The notes: generated by a model from the letters alone, not told the origin. A stretch of 64,000 nt of DNA from CAUPWF01 sp963515125 (GCA_052116865.1 JBQKKG010000004.1:62001-126000), one strand, 5' to 3'. Positions 53,102 through 61,652 are shown, numbered from the stretch's first letter. A program made the numbers and translations.

Positions 53102-54427
53102 ATGAATATTTTATTTGTTTCTCTTGGTTGTGATAAAAATCTGGTTGATACGGAAGTGATGCTTGGAATGTTAGCTACACGAGGGTATCGAATGATTGAT
53201 GATGAAACACAGGCAGATATTATAGTAATTAATACTTGCTGTTTTATCCATGATGCCAAGGAAGAGAGTATTCAGACCATTTTAGAAATGGCTGAGTACA
53301 AGAAAGAGGGTAGGTTAAAAGCTTTAATTGTAACCGGGTGCCTTGCCCAGAGATACAAGCAGGAAATCGTGGAGGAGATTCCAGAAGTAGATGCTATATT
53401 AGGAACCACTTCTTATGATCGGATTTTAGAGGTCGTAGATGAAGCGCTAAAAGGTCATGTTTCTATTGAAATGTCAGATATTGATGCGCTACCATTGGTT
53501 GAAAGCAAAAGGTTGGTTACTACAGGTGGACACTTTGCCTATCTAAAGATAGCAGAAGGGTGTGATAAGCATTGTACGTACTGCATTATACCTAAAATTA
53601 GAGGAAATTACAGAAGTGTACCAATGGAACGACTTTTAAAAGAAGCAGAGGAACTCGCACAGCAAGGTGTAAAAGAACTAATCTTAGTAGCGCAGGAAAC
53701 AACGCTTTATGGACAAGATTTATATGGTGAGAAATCGTTGCATAAGTTATTGCAGAGGTTGTGTCAAATCAATGGCATTCGCTGGATACGCATTCTATAT
53801 TGTTATCCAGAGGAGATTACAGAGGACCTTATTAAAGTAATGAAGGAGGAAGATAAAATTTGTAACTATCTGGATCTTCCGATACAGCATGCAAATGATA
53901 GTATATTGAAAAAGATGGGGCGAAGAACATCTAAACAGCAATTAGTCGAGATTATTGAAACGCTAAGAAGAGAGATACCTGATATTGCAATAAGAACTAC
54001 ATTGATTACTGGTTTTCCAGGAGAGACAAAGGAAGAACATGAGGAATTGTTAGAATTTGTAGATACGATGGAATTTGATCGTCTAGGGGTATTTACGTAT
54101 TCTCCAGAAGAAGATACTCCGGCAGCCACGATGTCTGGTCAGATAGAAGAAGAAATAAAACTAGAAAGACAAGCAGAGCTAATGGAATTACAGCAAGACA
54201 TTGCCTTCGATTTGGCAGAACAGATGATAGGGAAAGAAGTACTTGTTATGATTGAAGGGAAAGTAGCTGATGAGGATGTTTATGTTGGTAGAACTTACAA
54301 AGACGCCCCGAATGTGGATGGGTTTATTTTTGTAAATACACGAGAGGAACTAATGTCTGGTGATTACGTGAAAGTAAAAGTGACCGGAGCATTAGAATAT
54401 GATTTGATAGGAGAGATTGTATCATGA
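53102..54427 (+). CDS. rimO: Ribosomal protein S12 methylthiotransferase
   Basis: 441-residue radical-SAM enzyme that methylthiolates an aspartate of ribosomal protein S12. The N-terminal cluster domain has cysteines in LGCDKN, NTCCF and VTGCLAQRY, the radical-SAM motif CX3CX2C is in GCDKHCTYC, and a TRAM domain ends the protein. GGAGAAGAAGT precedes the ATG. It overlaps pgsA by 4 bases (ATGA), and the rimO-pgsA pairing is common in Clostridia. Confidence 0.96.
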   Translation: MNILFVSLGCDKNLVDTEVMLGMLATRGYRMIDDETQADIIVINTCCFIHDAKEESIQTILEMAEYKKEGRLKALIVTGCLAQRYKQEIVEEIPEVDAILGTTSYDRILEVVDEALKGHVSIEMSDIDALPLVESKRLVTTGGHFAYLKIAEGCDKHCTYCIIPKIRGNYRSVPMERLLKEAEELAQQGVKELILVAQETTLYGQDLYGEKSLHKLLQRLCQINGIRWIRILYCYPEEITEDLIKVMKEEDKICNYLDLPIQHANDSILKKMGRRTSKQQLVEIIETLRREIPDIAIRTTLITGFPGETKEEHEELLEFVDTMEFDRLGVFTYSPEEDTPAATMSGQIEEEIKLERQAELMELQQDIAFDLAEQMIGKEVLVMIEGKVADEDVYVGRTYKDAPNVDGFIFVNTREELMSGDYVKVKVTGALEYDLIGEIVS

Positions 54428-54966
54428 ATTTACCAAATAAATTAACAGTATTAAGAGTATTAATGATTCCATTTTTTGTTGTATTTATGTTGACAGATTT
54501 TGGTGGAAGTACAAGTAAATGGATTGCATTGGCGATTTTTTGTATTGCAAGTCTAACGGATTTATTAGATGGAAAGATTGCAAGGAAGTATAATTTAGTT
54601 ACCAATTTTGGAAAGTTTATGGACCCTTTGGCTGATAAATTATTAGTAAGTGCGGCTTTGGTATGTCTAATACCTCTTGAAAAATTACCGGCATGGGTTG
54701 TAATTATTATTATTAGCCGTGAATTTATAATCAGTGGTTTTCGATTAGTTGCTTCTGACAATGGAATAGTGATAGCTGCAAGCTATTGGGGAAAATTTAA
54801 AACAGTGTCCCATATGTTTATGGTCATTTTTATGATTGCAGACTTAGGTGGAGCATTTGGAATTATAGAGATTGGATTAATGTGGATTGCTATTATTCTT
54901 ACGATTGTTTCCTTGGTTGATTATATTGTAAAGAATAAGCAAGTGTTAACACAAGGAGGGATGTAA
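54424..54966 (+). CDS. pgsA: CDP-diacylglycerol--glycerol-3-phosphate 3-phosphatidyltransferase
   Basis: 180-residue membrane enzyme that makes phosphatidylglycerol phosphate. The CDP-alcohol transferase motif DGX2ARX8GX3DX3D is complete in the stretch starting DGKIAR and ending GKFMDPLADK. Four to five membrane segments. Translation is coupled to rimO. The next gene, pncC, follows within 20 bases. Confidence 0.96.
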   Translation: MNLPNKLTVLRVLMIPFFVVFMLTDFGGSTSKWIALAIFCIASLTDLLDGKIARKYNLVTNFGKFMDPLADKLLVSAALVCLIPLEKLPAWVVIIIISREFIISGFRLVASDNGIVIAASYWGKFKTVSHMFMVIFMIADLGGAFGIIEIGLMWIAIILTIVSLVDYIVKNKQVLTQGGM

Positions 54967-54985
54967 GATAGAGCTGGAATTATCT

Positions 54986-55444
54986 TTGGAAGAGCAATTA
55001 GTGGAACAATTAAAGTCAATGGGCTATATGATTACAACAGCAGAATCATGTACTGGGGGACTGCTGGCGGGTAGAATTCTCAATGTAGCAGGCGCTTCAG
55101 ATGTATATTCACAAGGATATATTACGTATTCAAACGATGCAAAAGAAGAGATATTACATGTTGCACACGAAACTTTAGGATGTTATGAAGCAGTTAGTCC
55201 CGAGACCGCAACAGAGATGGCTTTAGGCGCTTGTAGTGTGGCAAATGCAGAGGTGGCGTTAAGTGTAACTGGTATCGCAGGTCCAGGAGGAGGAACCAAA
55301 GAAAAACCAGTGGGACTTGTATATATAGGGTGTTGCATTTTAGGAAACGTACGAGTGAAAAAATTGGAATTAAAGGGAACTCGTGCTGAAAATCGGAAGG
55401 ATTCTGTTACTGAATCTTTGCTTTTTGCATTAGAACAATTATAA
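54986..55444 (+). CDS. pncC: Nicotinamide-nucleotide amidohydrolase (CinA C-terminal domain)
   Basis: About 152 residues, the PncC type CinA C-terminal domain that deamidates NMN in pyridine-nucleotide recycling. TAESCTGGLLAGRI, SVTGIAGPGGGTKEKPVGLVYIG (read as two adjoining blocks) and the closing TRAENRKDSVTESLLFAL are characteristic. The start is unclear: the TTG at 54986 lacks a good ribosome site, while AAGGAGG at 54953-54959 points to an ATA at 54968 or CTG at 54974 in the same frame. No N-terminal molybdopterin-like CinA domain is present. Confidence 0.9.
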   Translation: MEEQLVEQLKSMGYMITTAESCTGGLLAGRILNVAGASDVYSQGYITYSNDAKEEILHVAHETLGCYEAVSPETATEMALGACSVANAEVALSVTGIAGPGGGTKEKPVGLVYIGCCILGNVRVKKLELKGTRAENRKDSVTESLLFALEQL

Positions 55445-55446
55445 TA

Positions 55447-55480
55447 AATACCGTTTCTTCTAAGAAGAAACGGTATTTAT
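55447..55480 (+). terminator. Terminator after pncC
   Basis: AATACCGTTTCTTC pairs with GAAGAAACGGTATT over a 3-base loop, then TATT. Confidence 0.85.
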
Positions 55481-55631
55481 TGGTTATATTTTTATATATT
55501 AGAAGAAATGTAGTAAAAAGTAACAAGGAAATAATTATAACGAAAGAAACTATGTCCCAATTGTCGAATCGTGAAAATTTATGAAATTTATATAGACGAA
55601 ATAGACAGATTGTGAGAAAATATAAGAGCAT

Positions 55632-55659
55632 ATGGTGTTAAAATTATATCAAACACCAT
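55632..55659. promoter_or_regulatory. Palindrome upstream of the NifU-like gene, candidate operator
   Basis: ATGGTGTT-N12-AACACCAT, an exact 8+8 inverted repeat 34 bases before the NifU-like start, in a 212-base gap that otherwise shows no clear promoter. Confidence 0.5.
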
Positions 55660-55692
55660 TGAAAATCATACATATTTGAAAGGAGTCTTATA

Positions 55693-56385
55693 ATGATTTA
55701 TTCACACGAAGTAGAATTGATGTGCCCAGTAGCTCAAGGTGTTAGTCACGGTGCAGCTCCAATTCCGGAAGAAGCAAAATGGGTAAAAGCAAAAGAAGTA
55801 ACAGATATTTCAGGTTTAACACACGGTATTGGTTGGTGTGCTCCTCAACAAGGGACCTGTAAACTAACATTAAACGTAAAAGAAGGTATCATCCAAGAGG
55901 CATTAGTTGAAACGGTTGGATGTTCAGGTATGACTCATTCAGCTGCTATGGCATCTGAAATTTTACCTGGCAGAACAATCCTTGAGGCTTTAAATACAGA
56001 CTTAGTATGCGATGCAATTAATACTGCTATGAGAGAATTATTCTTACAAATTGTGTACGGAAGAACTCAGAGTGCATTTTCAGAAGATGGACTTCCTATT
56101 GGTGCAGGACTTGAAGATTTAGGAAAAGGTCTTAGATCTCAGGTTGGTACAATGTACGGAACTTTAAAAAAAGGTCCTCGCTATCTTGAAATGGCAGAAG
56201 GTTATGTGACAGGAATCGCACTTGATGCAGAAAATGAAATCATTGGCTATCAATTTATTAATTTTGGTAAGTTTATGGACTTCATGAAAGCAGGTGACGA
56301 TGCAGAAACTGCTTTAGAAAAAGCAAAAGGGCAATACGGTCGTGTTGACGATGCTGCAAAAATCATTGACCCAAGAAAAGAATAG
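55693..56385 (+). CDS. NifU/IscU-like iron-sulfur scaffold-related protein
   Basis: 230-residue protein with a NifU-N/IscU-like core. Cysteines C11, C49, C56 and C77 are visible; C77 is in VGCSGMTHSAAMASE, which resembles the IscU scaffold loop. It then has a long C-terminal extension of about 100 residues not found in IscU. AAAGGAG precedes the ATG. It lies 20 bases upstream of the GGGtGRT gene, a fixed pair in Clostridia. Cluster assembly or delivery is a guess from the fold; no cysteine desulfurase is adjacent. Confidence 0.82.
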   Translation: MIYSHEVELMCPVAQGVSHGAAPIPEEAKWVKAKEVTDISGLTHGIGWCAPQQGTCKLTLNVKEGIIQEALVETVGCSGMTHSAAMASEILPGRTILEALNTDLVCDAINTAMRELFLQIVYGRTQSAFSEDGLPIGAGLEDLGKGLRSQVGTMYGTLKKGPRYLEMAEGYVTGIALDAENEIIGYQFINFGKFMDFMKAGDDAETALEKAKGQYGRVDDAAKIIDPRKE

Positions 56386-56405
56386 GTAGAAGGAGGATAT
56401 ATACA

Positions 56406-57416
56406 ATGGCTCTATTTGAATCATATGAAAGAAGAATTAAACAAATCGAAGCAGTTTTAGACAATTATGGCATCGCTTCTATCGAAGAAGCAGAGAAGAT
56501 TACGAAAGAAGCTGGCTTAGATGTATATCATCAAGTTGAAGGAATTCAACCAATCTGTTTTGAAAATGCAAAATGGGCGTATATTGTAGGTGCTGCAATT
56601 GCGATAAAAAAAGAGTGTAGAAGAGCAGCCGATGCGGCCGCAGCGATTGGGGAAGGACTCCAGGCTTTTTGTATCCCAGGATCAGTTGCGGATCAACGTA
56701 AAGTTGGTTTGGGTCATGGTAATTTAGGAAAAATGTTACTAGAAGAAGAGACAGAATGTTTTGCATTTTTAGCAGGGCATGAATCTTTTGCAGCTGCAGA
56801 AGGTGCAATTGGAATTGCCGAAAAAGCAAATAAAGTACGTAAAAACCCATTGAGAGTTATCTTAAATGGACTTGGAAAAGATGCTGCACAAATTATTTCA
56901 AGAATCAATGGTTTTACTTATGTAGAAACTGAAATGGATTACTATAAGGGTGAAGTGAAAGAAGTATATAGAAAAGCATACTCCGAAGGACTTCGCGCAA
57001 AAGTTAACTGCTATGGCGCGAATGATGTAACTGAGGGTGTTGCAATTATGCACAAAGAAAAGGTAGATGTTTCTATTACAGGAAATTCTACAAACCCAAC
57101 AAGATTCCAACATCCAGTAGCTGGTACATATAAAAAAGAATGTATAGAACAAGGAAAGAAATATTTCTCTGTTGCTTCTGGTGGTGGGACTGGTCGTACA
57201 CTACACCCAGATAATATGGCTGCAGGCCCAGCTTCTTATGGTATGACTGATACTATGGGGCGTATGCATAGTGATGCACAATTTGCAGGTTCTTCTTCTG
57301 TACCTGCCCATGTTGAAATGATGGGATTAATTGGAGCTGGTAACAATCCAATGGTAGGAATGACTGTAGCAGTAGCAGTAGCAATTCAAGAAGCTTCTGA
57401 CGATGGTAAATTTTAA
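56406..57416 (+). CDS. GGGtGRT family protein
   Basis: 336-residue protein of the family named for its motif, here GGGTGRT at residues 259-265, followed by LHPDNMAAGPASYGMTD. Glycine-rich and alanine-rich blocks (ADAAAAIGEGLQ, GLIGAGNNPMVGMTVAVAVA) suggest cofactor or substrate binding, but no activity is known to me. AGGAGG lies 9 bases before the ATG. It is coupled to the NifU-like gene upstream; the pair is transcribed as one unit with a strong terminator. A role in iron-sulfur or selenium/sulfur metabolism is inference from the partner only. Confidence 0.85.
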   Translation: MALFESYERRIKQIEAVLDNYGIASIEEAEKITKEAGLDVYHQVEGIQPICFENAKWAYIVGAAIAIKKECRRAADAAAAIGEGLQAFCIPGSVADQRKVGLGHGNLGKMLLEEETECFAFLAGHESFAAAEGAIGIAEKANKVRKNPLRVILNGLGKDAAQIISRINGFTYVETEMDYYKGEVKEVYRKAYSEGLRAKVNCYGANDVTEGVAIMHKEKVDVSITGNSTNPTRFQHPVAGTYKKECIEQGKKYFSVASGGGTGRTLHPDNMAAGPASYGMTDTMGRMHSDAQFAGSSSVPAHVEMMGLIGAGNNPMVGMTVAVAVAIQEASDDGKF

Positions 57417-57440
57417 GATTTGTTTCAATCAAATATAGAT

Positions 57441-57486
57441 AAAAGGCTGTACTCGACATGTTGCAATGTCAGGTACAGCCTTTTTA
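57441..57486 (+). terminator. Terminator after the GGGtGRT gene
   Basis: AAAAGGCTGTAC pairs with GTACAGCCTTTT, with an inner GACAT/ATGTC helix, followed by T. Confidence 0.9.
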
Positions 57487-57571
57487 CATTCTGAGTTACA
57501 AATAGCATCTAACATGGTAAAATGTATATAATTGGATAGTATAATAAGATGAAAAATGAGAGGAAATCAAT

Positions 57572-58492
57572 ATGAAATATTATTTGGACGGTAAAATTCA
57601 TCCATTGGAGGATGGGACGCAAGTGCCAGAGGGAAAGGTATTAATAGAAATTATTGGAATAGAAGAATACAAATCTCGCTATCAGGGGAATATTCATCAA
57701 GTGCTAATGGAAAAAAGCATTTACTCAGCGCAATATTGTAAGGCAGACTTATTAAGAGATTGTGTAGTTGGAACATTCGTTATACCTCGGAAGGAGGAAT
57801 TGTTAAAAAGAGAAGCTACATTTGGTTATTATATGACGAAAGAAAAATTGGTTTTTGTAGAGGACGGGGATGAAGTCAAGAAAATGGTAGATCATCTTGT
57901 AGAGGTTCAATTTGTTGAAAAAACATATGTGGCTCATTTCTTTTTTGAATTCATGGAATATCTTATTCGGGAAGATGTATTATTTTTACAAGAGTTTGAA
58001 CAAAAATTATCTGTTATGGAAGAAAAATTATTAAAAGGTGGAATAAAAAATTTTAATTCATGGGTATTAATGATTCGCAAGGAACTGTTAGTGTTAGATG
58101 CATATTATCGACAATTGGAAGATGTCAGCGAAACCTTAGAGGGAAATGAAAATCGTATGTTTAGCCAAGAGGACTGCCGACTATTTGGTCTGTATGCGAA
58201 TCGTGTATCAAGATTACACGAGAACACACATGTGCTAAAGGAATATTCTCTTCAATTACGTGAAATGTATCAAACACATATTGAGGTGAGGCAGAATAAG
58301 ATTATGCAGTTCCTTACAGTTGTTACTACAATATTTATGCCATTAACTCTTATTGTTGGATGGTATGGCATGAACTTTGTGCATATGCCTGAATTGCAGT
58401 CTAGATATGGCTATCCAATTCTTATAGTAGTGAGTATAGCTATTATTTTATTAGAGATATGGTATTTTAAAATAAAAAAATGGTTGGACTAA
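57572..58492 (+). CDS. CorA-like magnesium transporter
   Basis: 306 residues. A cytoplasmic N-terminal domain with long helices, then two membrane segments near residues 248-300 separated by the selectivity motif YGMNF (in GWYGMNFVHMPE). The end (EIWYFKIKKWLD) lies after the second helix as in CorA. GAGAGGAAATC precedes the ATG. Single gene between the GGGtGRT terminator and ilvN. Mg, Co or Ni transport is the family role. Confidence 0.93.
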   Translation: MKYYLDGKIHPLEDGTQVPEGKVLIEIIGIEEYKSRYQGNIHQVLMEKSIYSAQYCKADLLRDCVVGTFVIPRKEELLKREATFGYYMTKEKLVFVEDGDEVKKMVDHLVEVQFVEKTYVAHFFFEFMEYLIREDVLFLQEFEQKLSVMEEKLLKGGIKNFNSWVLMIRKELLVLDAYYRQLEDVSETLEGNENRMFSQEDCRLFGLYANRVSRLHENTHVLKEYSLQLREMYQTHIEVRQNKIMQFLTVVTTIFMPLTLIVGWYGMNFVHMPELQSRYGYPILIVVSIAIILLEIWYFKIKKWLD

Positions 58493-58500
58493 AATCATGC

Positions 58501-58555
58501 TTGACAAATGAAAACTAAATTGGTATTATAAAAAAACAGAACGCACTCTGTTTTT
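58501..58555 (+). promoter_or_regulatory. Strong sigma-A promoter and leader hairpin for ilvN
   Basis: TTGACA (58501-58506), 17-base spacer, TATTAT (58524-58529). Just downstream AAAAACAGA pairs with TCTGTTTTT around ACGCAC (58532-58555), an intrinsic-terminator-like hairpin at the very start of the transcript. Confidence 0.8.
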
Positions 58556-58576
58556 AGAGAAAAGTGGAGGATTGTT

Positions 58577-59077
58577 ATGAGAAGACAAGTATATTCGTTA
58601 TTAGTAGACAATAATGTAGGTGTTTTAAGTCGCATTTCTGGATTATTCAGTAGACGTGGATATAGTATTGATAGTATAACTGCTGGAATGACGGCAGATC
58701 CAAGATTTACAAGACTAACTGTAGTTGCTACAGGGGATGAAGCGGTGCTAGAGCAGATTGAGAAGCAGGTGAGAAAGCTTGTAGATGTTATTGAAATAAA
58801 GCGTCTTAAAGACGGAGAATCAGTATGTCGAGAGTTGATTATGGTTAAGATTCGTGCGACTGCCAAGCAAAGGCCAGAGATAATATCTGTAGCGGATATT
58901 TTTCGAGCAAAGGTTGTAGATGTAGAGAAAGAGTCTCTGATGATAGAGTTAACTGGAAATCAATCAAAATTAGAAGCTTTTTTAAATTTATTGGACGGTT
59001 ATGAAATCTTAGAACTTGCCCGTACAGGAATTACAGGGCTCGCAAGAGGGTCTAAAGATATTACATTTATAGAATAG
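58577..59077 (+). CDS. ilvN: Acetolactate synthase small (regulatory) subunit
   Basis: 166-residue regulatory subunit that stimulates the catalytic subunit and gives valine feedback. The N-terminal ACT domain (YSLLVDNNVGVLSRISGLFSR-like start, cut here into YSLLVDNNVGVLSRI) and the C-terminal domain with VADIFRAKVVDV and LEAFLNLLDGYEILELARTG are complete. GGAGG precedes the ATG. It is paired with ilvC, while the catalytic gene ilvB lies 58 kb away at the window's left edge. Confidence 0.96.
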   Translation: MRRQVYSLLVDNNVGVLSRISGLFSRRGYSIDSITAGMTADPRFTRLTVVATGDEAVLEQIEKQVRKLVDVIEIKRLKDGESVCRELIMVKIRATAKQRPEIISVADIFRAKVVDVEKESLMIELTGNQSKLEAFLNLLDGYEILELARTGITGLARGSKDITFIE

Positions 59078-59165
59078 AGCGTGCTATATAAGAATAGTAA
59101 CATTAATTATTAGAAGCTAGGGAATGAACCTTAACTATAAATAATCTAATCAGGAGGATGAAGAA

Positions 59166-60176
59166 ATGGCAAAAATTTATTATCAAGAAGATTGTAATTT
59201 ATCATTATTGGAAGGAAAAACTATCGCAATTATTGGATATGGTAGTCAGGGGCATGCACATGCGTTAAATGCAAAGGAATCGGGGTGCAATGTAATTATT
59301 GGACTATATGAGGGAAGTAAGTCTTGGGCAAAAGCAGAATCCCAAGGATTCCAAGTATATACAGCGGCAGAAGCAGCTAAAAAGGCAGATATCATTATGG
59401 TTCTTATTAATGATGAAAAACAAGCAGCGATGTATGAAGCATCAATTAAGCCAAATCTTGAAGAAGGAAACATGTTGATGTTTGCACATGGATTTGCCAT
59501 TCATTTCGGTCAGATTGTAGTGCCTAAGGGCATAGATGTTACGATGATTGCCCCAAAGGGTCCCGGACATACATTGAGAAGTGAATATCAAGAAGGAAAA
59601 GGTGTTCCATGTCTAATCGCAGTGCACCAAGATGCTACGGGAAAGGCATATGATAAGGCACTAGCTTATGCACTAGCAATCGGAGGCGCTAGAGCAGGGG
59701 TGCTTCAGACTACATTTAGAGAAGAGACGGAAACGGATCTTTTTGGTGAACAAGCAGTCCTTTGTGGTGGTGTATCTGCATTGATGCAGGCTGGATTCGA
59801 GACATTAGTTGAAGCAGGTTATGAACCTGAAAGCGCATATTTTGAATGTATACATGAAATGAAACTGATCGTAGATCTTATTTATCAAAGTGGTTTTGCT
59901 GGTATGAGATATTCTATTTCTAATACAGCAGAATACGGGGATTACATAACTGGACCAAAGATTGTAACAGAAGACACCAAGAAAGCAATGAAGGAAATTT
60001 TAAAAGATATTCAAGAAGGTAGATTCGCGCGGAATTGGTTAACAGAAAATGCTGTGAATTGTCCAAACTTCCATGCAATGAGAAGAAGAGCAGCAGAGCA
60101 TCCAGCAGAAAAGGTAGGAGCAGAGCTTCGTAAACTATATAGCTGGAGTGATGGACAAAAATTGATTGATAACTAA
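59166..60176 (+). CDS. ilvC: Ketol-acid reductoisomerase, class I
   Basis: 336 residues; turns acetolactate into dihydroxyisovalerate with NADPH. The cofactor loop GYGSQGHAHALNAKESG begins near residue 25, the Mg ligands and catalytic site are in MIAPKGPGHTLR, DLFGEQAVLCGG and the ECIHEMKLIVDLIY block. The length marks it as the short class I form. AGGAGG precedes the ATG by 9 bases. Co-transcribed with ilvN, ended by the hairpin at 60182. Confidence 0.97.
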   Translation: MAKIYYQEDCNLSLLEGKTIAIIGYGSQGHAHALNAKESGCNVIIGLYEGSKSWAKAESQGFQVYTAAEAAKKADIIMVLINDEKQAAMYEASIKPNLEEGNMLMFAHGFAIHFGQIVVPKGIDVTMIAPKGPGHTLRSEYQEGKGVPCLIAVHQDATGKAYDKALAYALAIGGARAGVLQTTFREETETDLFGEQAVLCGGVSALMQAGFETLVEAGYEPESAYFECIHEMKLIVDLIYQSGFAGMRYSISNTAEYGDYITGPKIVTEDTKKAMKEILKDIQEGRFARNWLTENAVNCPNFHAMRRRAAEHPAEKVGAELRKLYSWSDGQKLIDN

Positions 60177-60181
60177 AAGCT

Positions 60182-60208
60182 TAGAGCACAGGAATTTCCT
60201 GTGCTCTA
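60182..60208 (+). terminator. Hairpin after ilvC
   Basis: TAGAGCACAGG pairs perfectly with CCTGTGCTCTA over a 5-base loop; weak T stretch. Confidence 0.75.
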
Positions 60209-60270
60209 CTTGTATTTCTGGGAATAATCTTCTATAATAAAGAAAGAATAAGTCTAGGGAGGACAAGATT

Positions 60271-60564
60271 ATGAAGATATTTGATACAGTGAACAAAGTA
60301 GAGGTAGAAGTGGCTGATGAGAAAGCACTTATTCAATTAATGGTAGATGGACGTCAAGTAGATTTCATCTTGGGAGAAAAAGAATCAGATGAAGATGGTT
60401 ATCTTACTTGGGATGTGGAACATTGGAGTACAATTGATGGAAAACGCTTTATACGTTGCTATTCTTTAGAGGGGCGTGTACTAAATGATTCTACAGCTCA
60501 CAATATTTATGATTTACGTAATGATTTCAAACCAAATAAAGCGCAAGCAATTCAATTGAGCTGA
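60271..60564 (+). CDS. Conserved hypothetical small protein
   Basis: 97 residues, acidic, no membrane segment and no motif that I recognise. GGGAGGACAAG precedes the ATG well, and the ORF ends 23 bases before the PRTase-like gene, so it is probably co-transcribed with it. The YLTWDVEHW and RFIRCYSLEG segments suggest a compact beta-rich domain, perhaps a ligand- or protein-binding fold. No function is claimed. Confidence 0.7.
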   Translation: MKIFDTVNKVEVEVADEKALIQLMVDGRQVDFILGEKESDEDGYLTWDVEHWSTIDGKRFIRCYSLEGRVLNDSTAHNIYDLRNDFKPNKAQAIQLS

Positions 60565-60587
60565 TTTCTATGAAGGGAGATCTTACT

Positions 60588-61232
60588 ATGGATGCTAGAT
60601 TTGTTGACCTTCGTTCGTCAAAGAATCCGAAGGCTAGAATCAAGATATTAGAGGGGCATTTTGCGACAAGCAATTCACACATTAATACATACATTGATAT
60701 GTCTACTATAAAAACAAGGCATAATAATGCACGAGAGACAGCGAAAGTATTGGCAGATTATTATATGATGACAACGTCAGTTGATTCTATCGTATGTTTG
60801 GATGAGACAGAGGTTATAGGGACTTTTATTGCAGAATTACTAGCAGACAGTACGAATATGTCTATGAGTTATAGAAATAATATATCAGTTATTACGCCTG
60901 AATTCAACCAAATGGGGCAGATGATGTTCCGAGATAACAAACAACGCATGATACGCAATCAACAAGTCTTAGTATTGGCTGCATCCATTACTACTGGGAC
61001 AACTATGCTACGTGCACTAGAAACGGTACTTTATTATGGAGGGGCTGTGTGTGGAGTAGGAGCAATCTTTAGTGCAGTAACCAAAGTAGCGAATCTAGAG
61101 ATTAAAACTATTTTTACAAGCAGTGATTTGCCAAATTATCATGCATACAAGGTACACGATTGTCCACTGTGTAAAGATGGGAAAAAAGTAGAAGCAATTG
61201 TGAATAGTTATGGCTATTCAAAGCTAGAATAG
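60588..61232 (+). CDS. Orotate phosphoribosyltransferase-like PRTase
   Basis: 214 residues with the type I PRTase fold. The PRPP loop, normally a D(D/E)xxxTG(G/T)T pattern, reads LVLAASITTGTTML: the TTGTT is kept, but the two acidic residues are replaced by AAS, so catalysis is doubtful. A CPLCKDGKK segment near the C-terminus looks like half of a zinc site. ATG 60588 follows GAAGGGAGA; the upstream ATG at 60570 overlaps it. Annotated elsewhere as orotate phosphoribosyltransferase by similarity; I would call it PRTase-like. Confidence 0.78.
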   Translation: MDARFVDLRSSKNPKARIKILEGHFATSNSHINTYIDMSTIKTRHNNARETAKVLADYYMMTTSVDSIVCLDETEVIGTFIAELLADSTNMSMSYRNNISVITPEFNQMGQMMFRDNKQRMIRNQQVLVLAASITTGTTMLRALETVLYYGGAVCGVGAIFSAVTKVANLEIKTIFTSSDLPNYHAYKVHDCPLCKDGKKVEAIVNSYGYSKLE

Positions 61233-61246
61233 GATAATATAATATA

Positions 61247-61285
61247 TAAAAAGCATCCCCATGACGGTAGGGATGCTTTTATTTA
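61247..61285. terminator. Bidirectional terminator before rpsT
   Basis: AAAAGCATCCC pairs with GGGATGCTTTT over a 10-base loop, flanked by A-rich and T-rich tails, between convergent genes. Confidence 0.9.
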
Positions 61286-61292
61286 TCATTAA

Positions 61293-61556
61293 TTAAGCAA
61301 TTTCGTTAACAGCTTTTGTTAAACGAGAAATTTTTCTAGAAGAAGTATTCTTGTGATAAACACCTTTACTAGTAGCTTTGTTGATTTCTGAAATAGCAAC
61401 TAATAAAGCTTCTTTTGCAGTTCCTTTATCTTTTGCAACAACTGCAACTTCTACCTTTTTAACACAAGTCTTAACTTTAGACTTAATAGCCTTATTTCTA
61501 GCAGCTTTTGTTTCGTTTACTAAAATTCTTTTCTTAGCAGATTTTATATTAGCCAA
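61293..61556 (-). CDS. rpsT: 30S ribosomal protein S20
   Basis: 87-residue basic ribosomal protein. The start is a TTG at 61556 that gives the conserved N-terminus MANIKSAKKR and lies 7 bases after GGAGGT; the longer ORF begins inside that site. A TTG start on a highly expressed ribosomal protein is unusual but matches known weak start codons of S20 in other bacteria, which serve autogenous control. Helical repeats VNETKAARNKAIKSKVKT are clear. Divergent from gpr, as in Bacillus. Confidence 0.95.
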   Translation of the reverse strand: MANIKSAKKRILVNETKAARNKAIKSKVKTCVKKVEVAVVAKDKGTAKEALLVAISEINKATSKGVYHKNTSSRKISRLTKAVNEIA

Positions 61557-61608
61557 CCTGTACACCTCCAAATATGTGATATTTTCATAAAATGTAACTT
61601 TAAAAGTA

Positions 61609-61641
61609 TTCTATAGAGCCGGACACGGACGATCCATAGAA
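61609..61641 (-). promoter_or_regulatory. Leader hairpin of rpsT mRNA
   Basis: TTCTATAGA and TCCATAGAA pair with one mismatch around a GC-rich centre containing CCGGACACGG, inside the 5' leader of rpsT. Possibly a site for S20 autoregulation. Confidence 0.45.
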
Positions 61642-61652
61642 CATACTCATTT

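Noticed and set aside
58493..58576. T-box or leucine/valine leader upstream of ilvN
   Set aside because: Only 84 bases separate corA and ilvN; neither the T-box conserved sequence nor a leader peptide rich in branched-chain codons is present.
60570..60587. Earlier ATG for the PRTase-like gene
   Set aside because: It overlaps the GAAGGGAGA ribosome site that serves ATG 60588.
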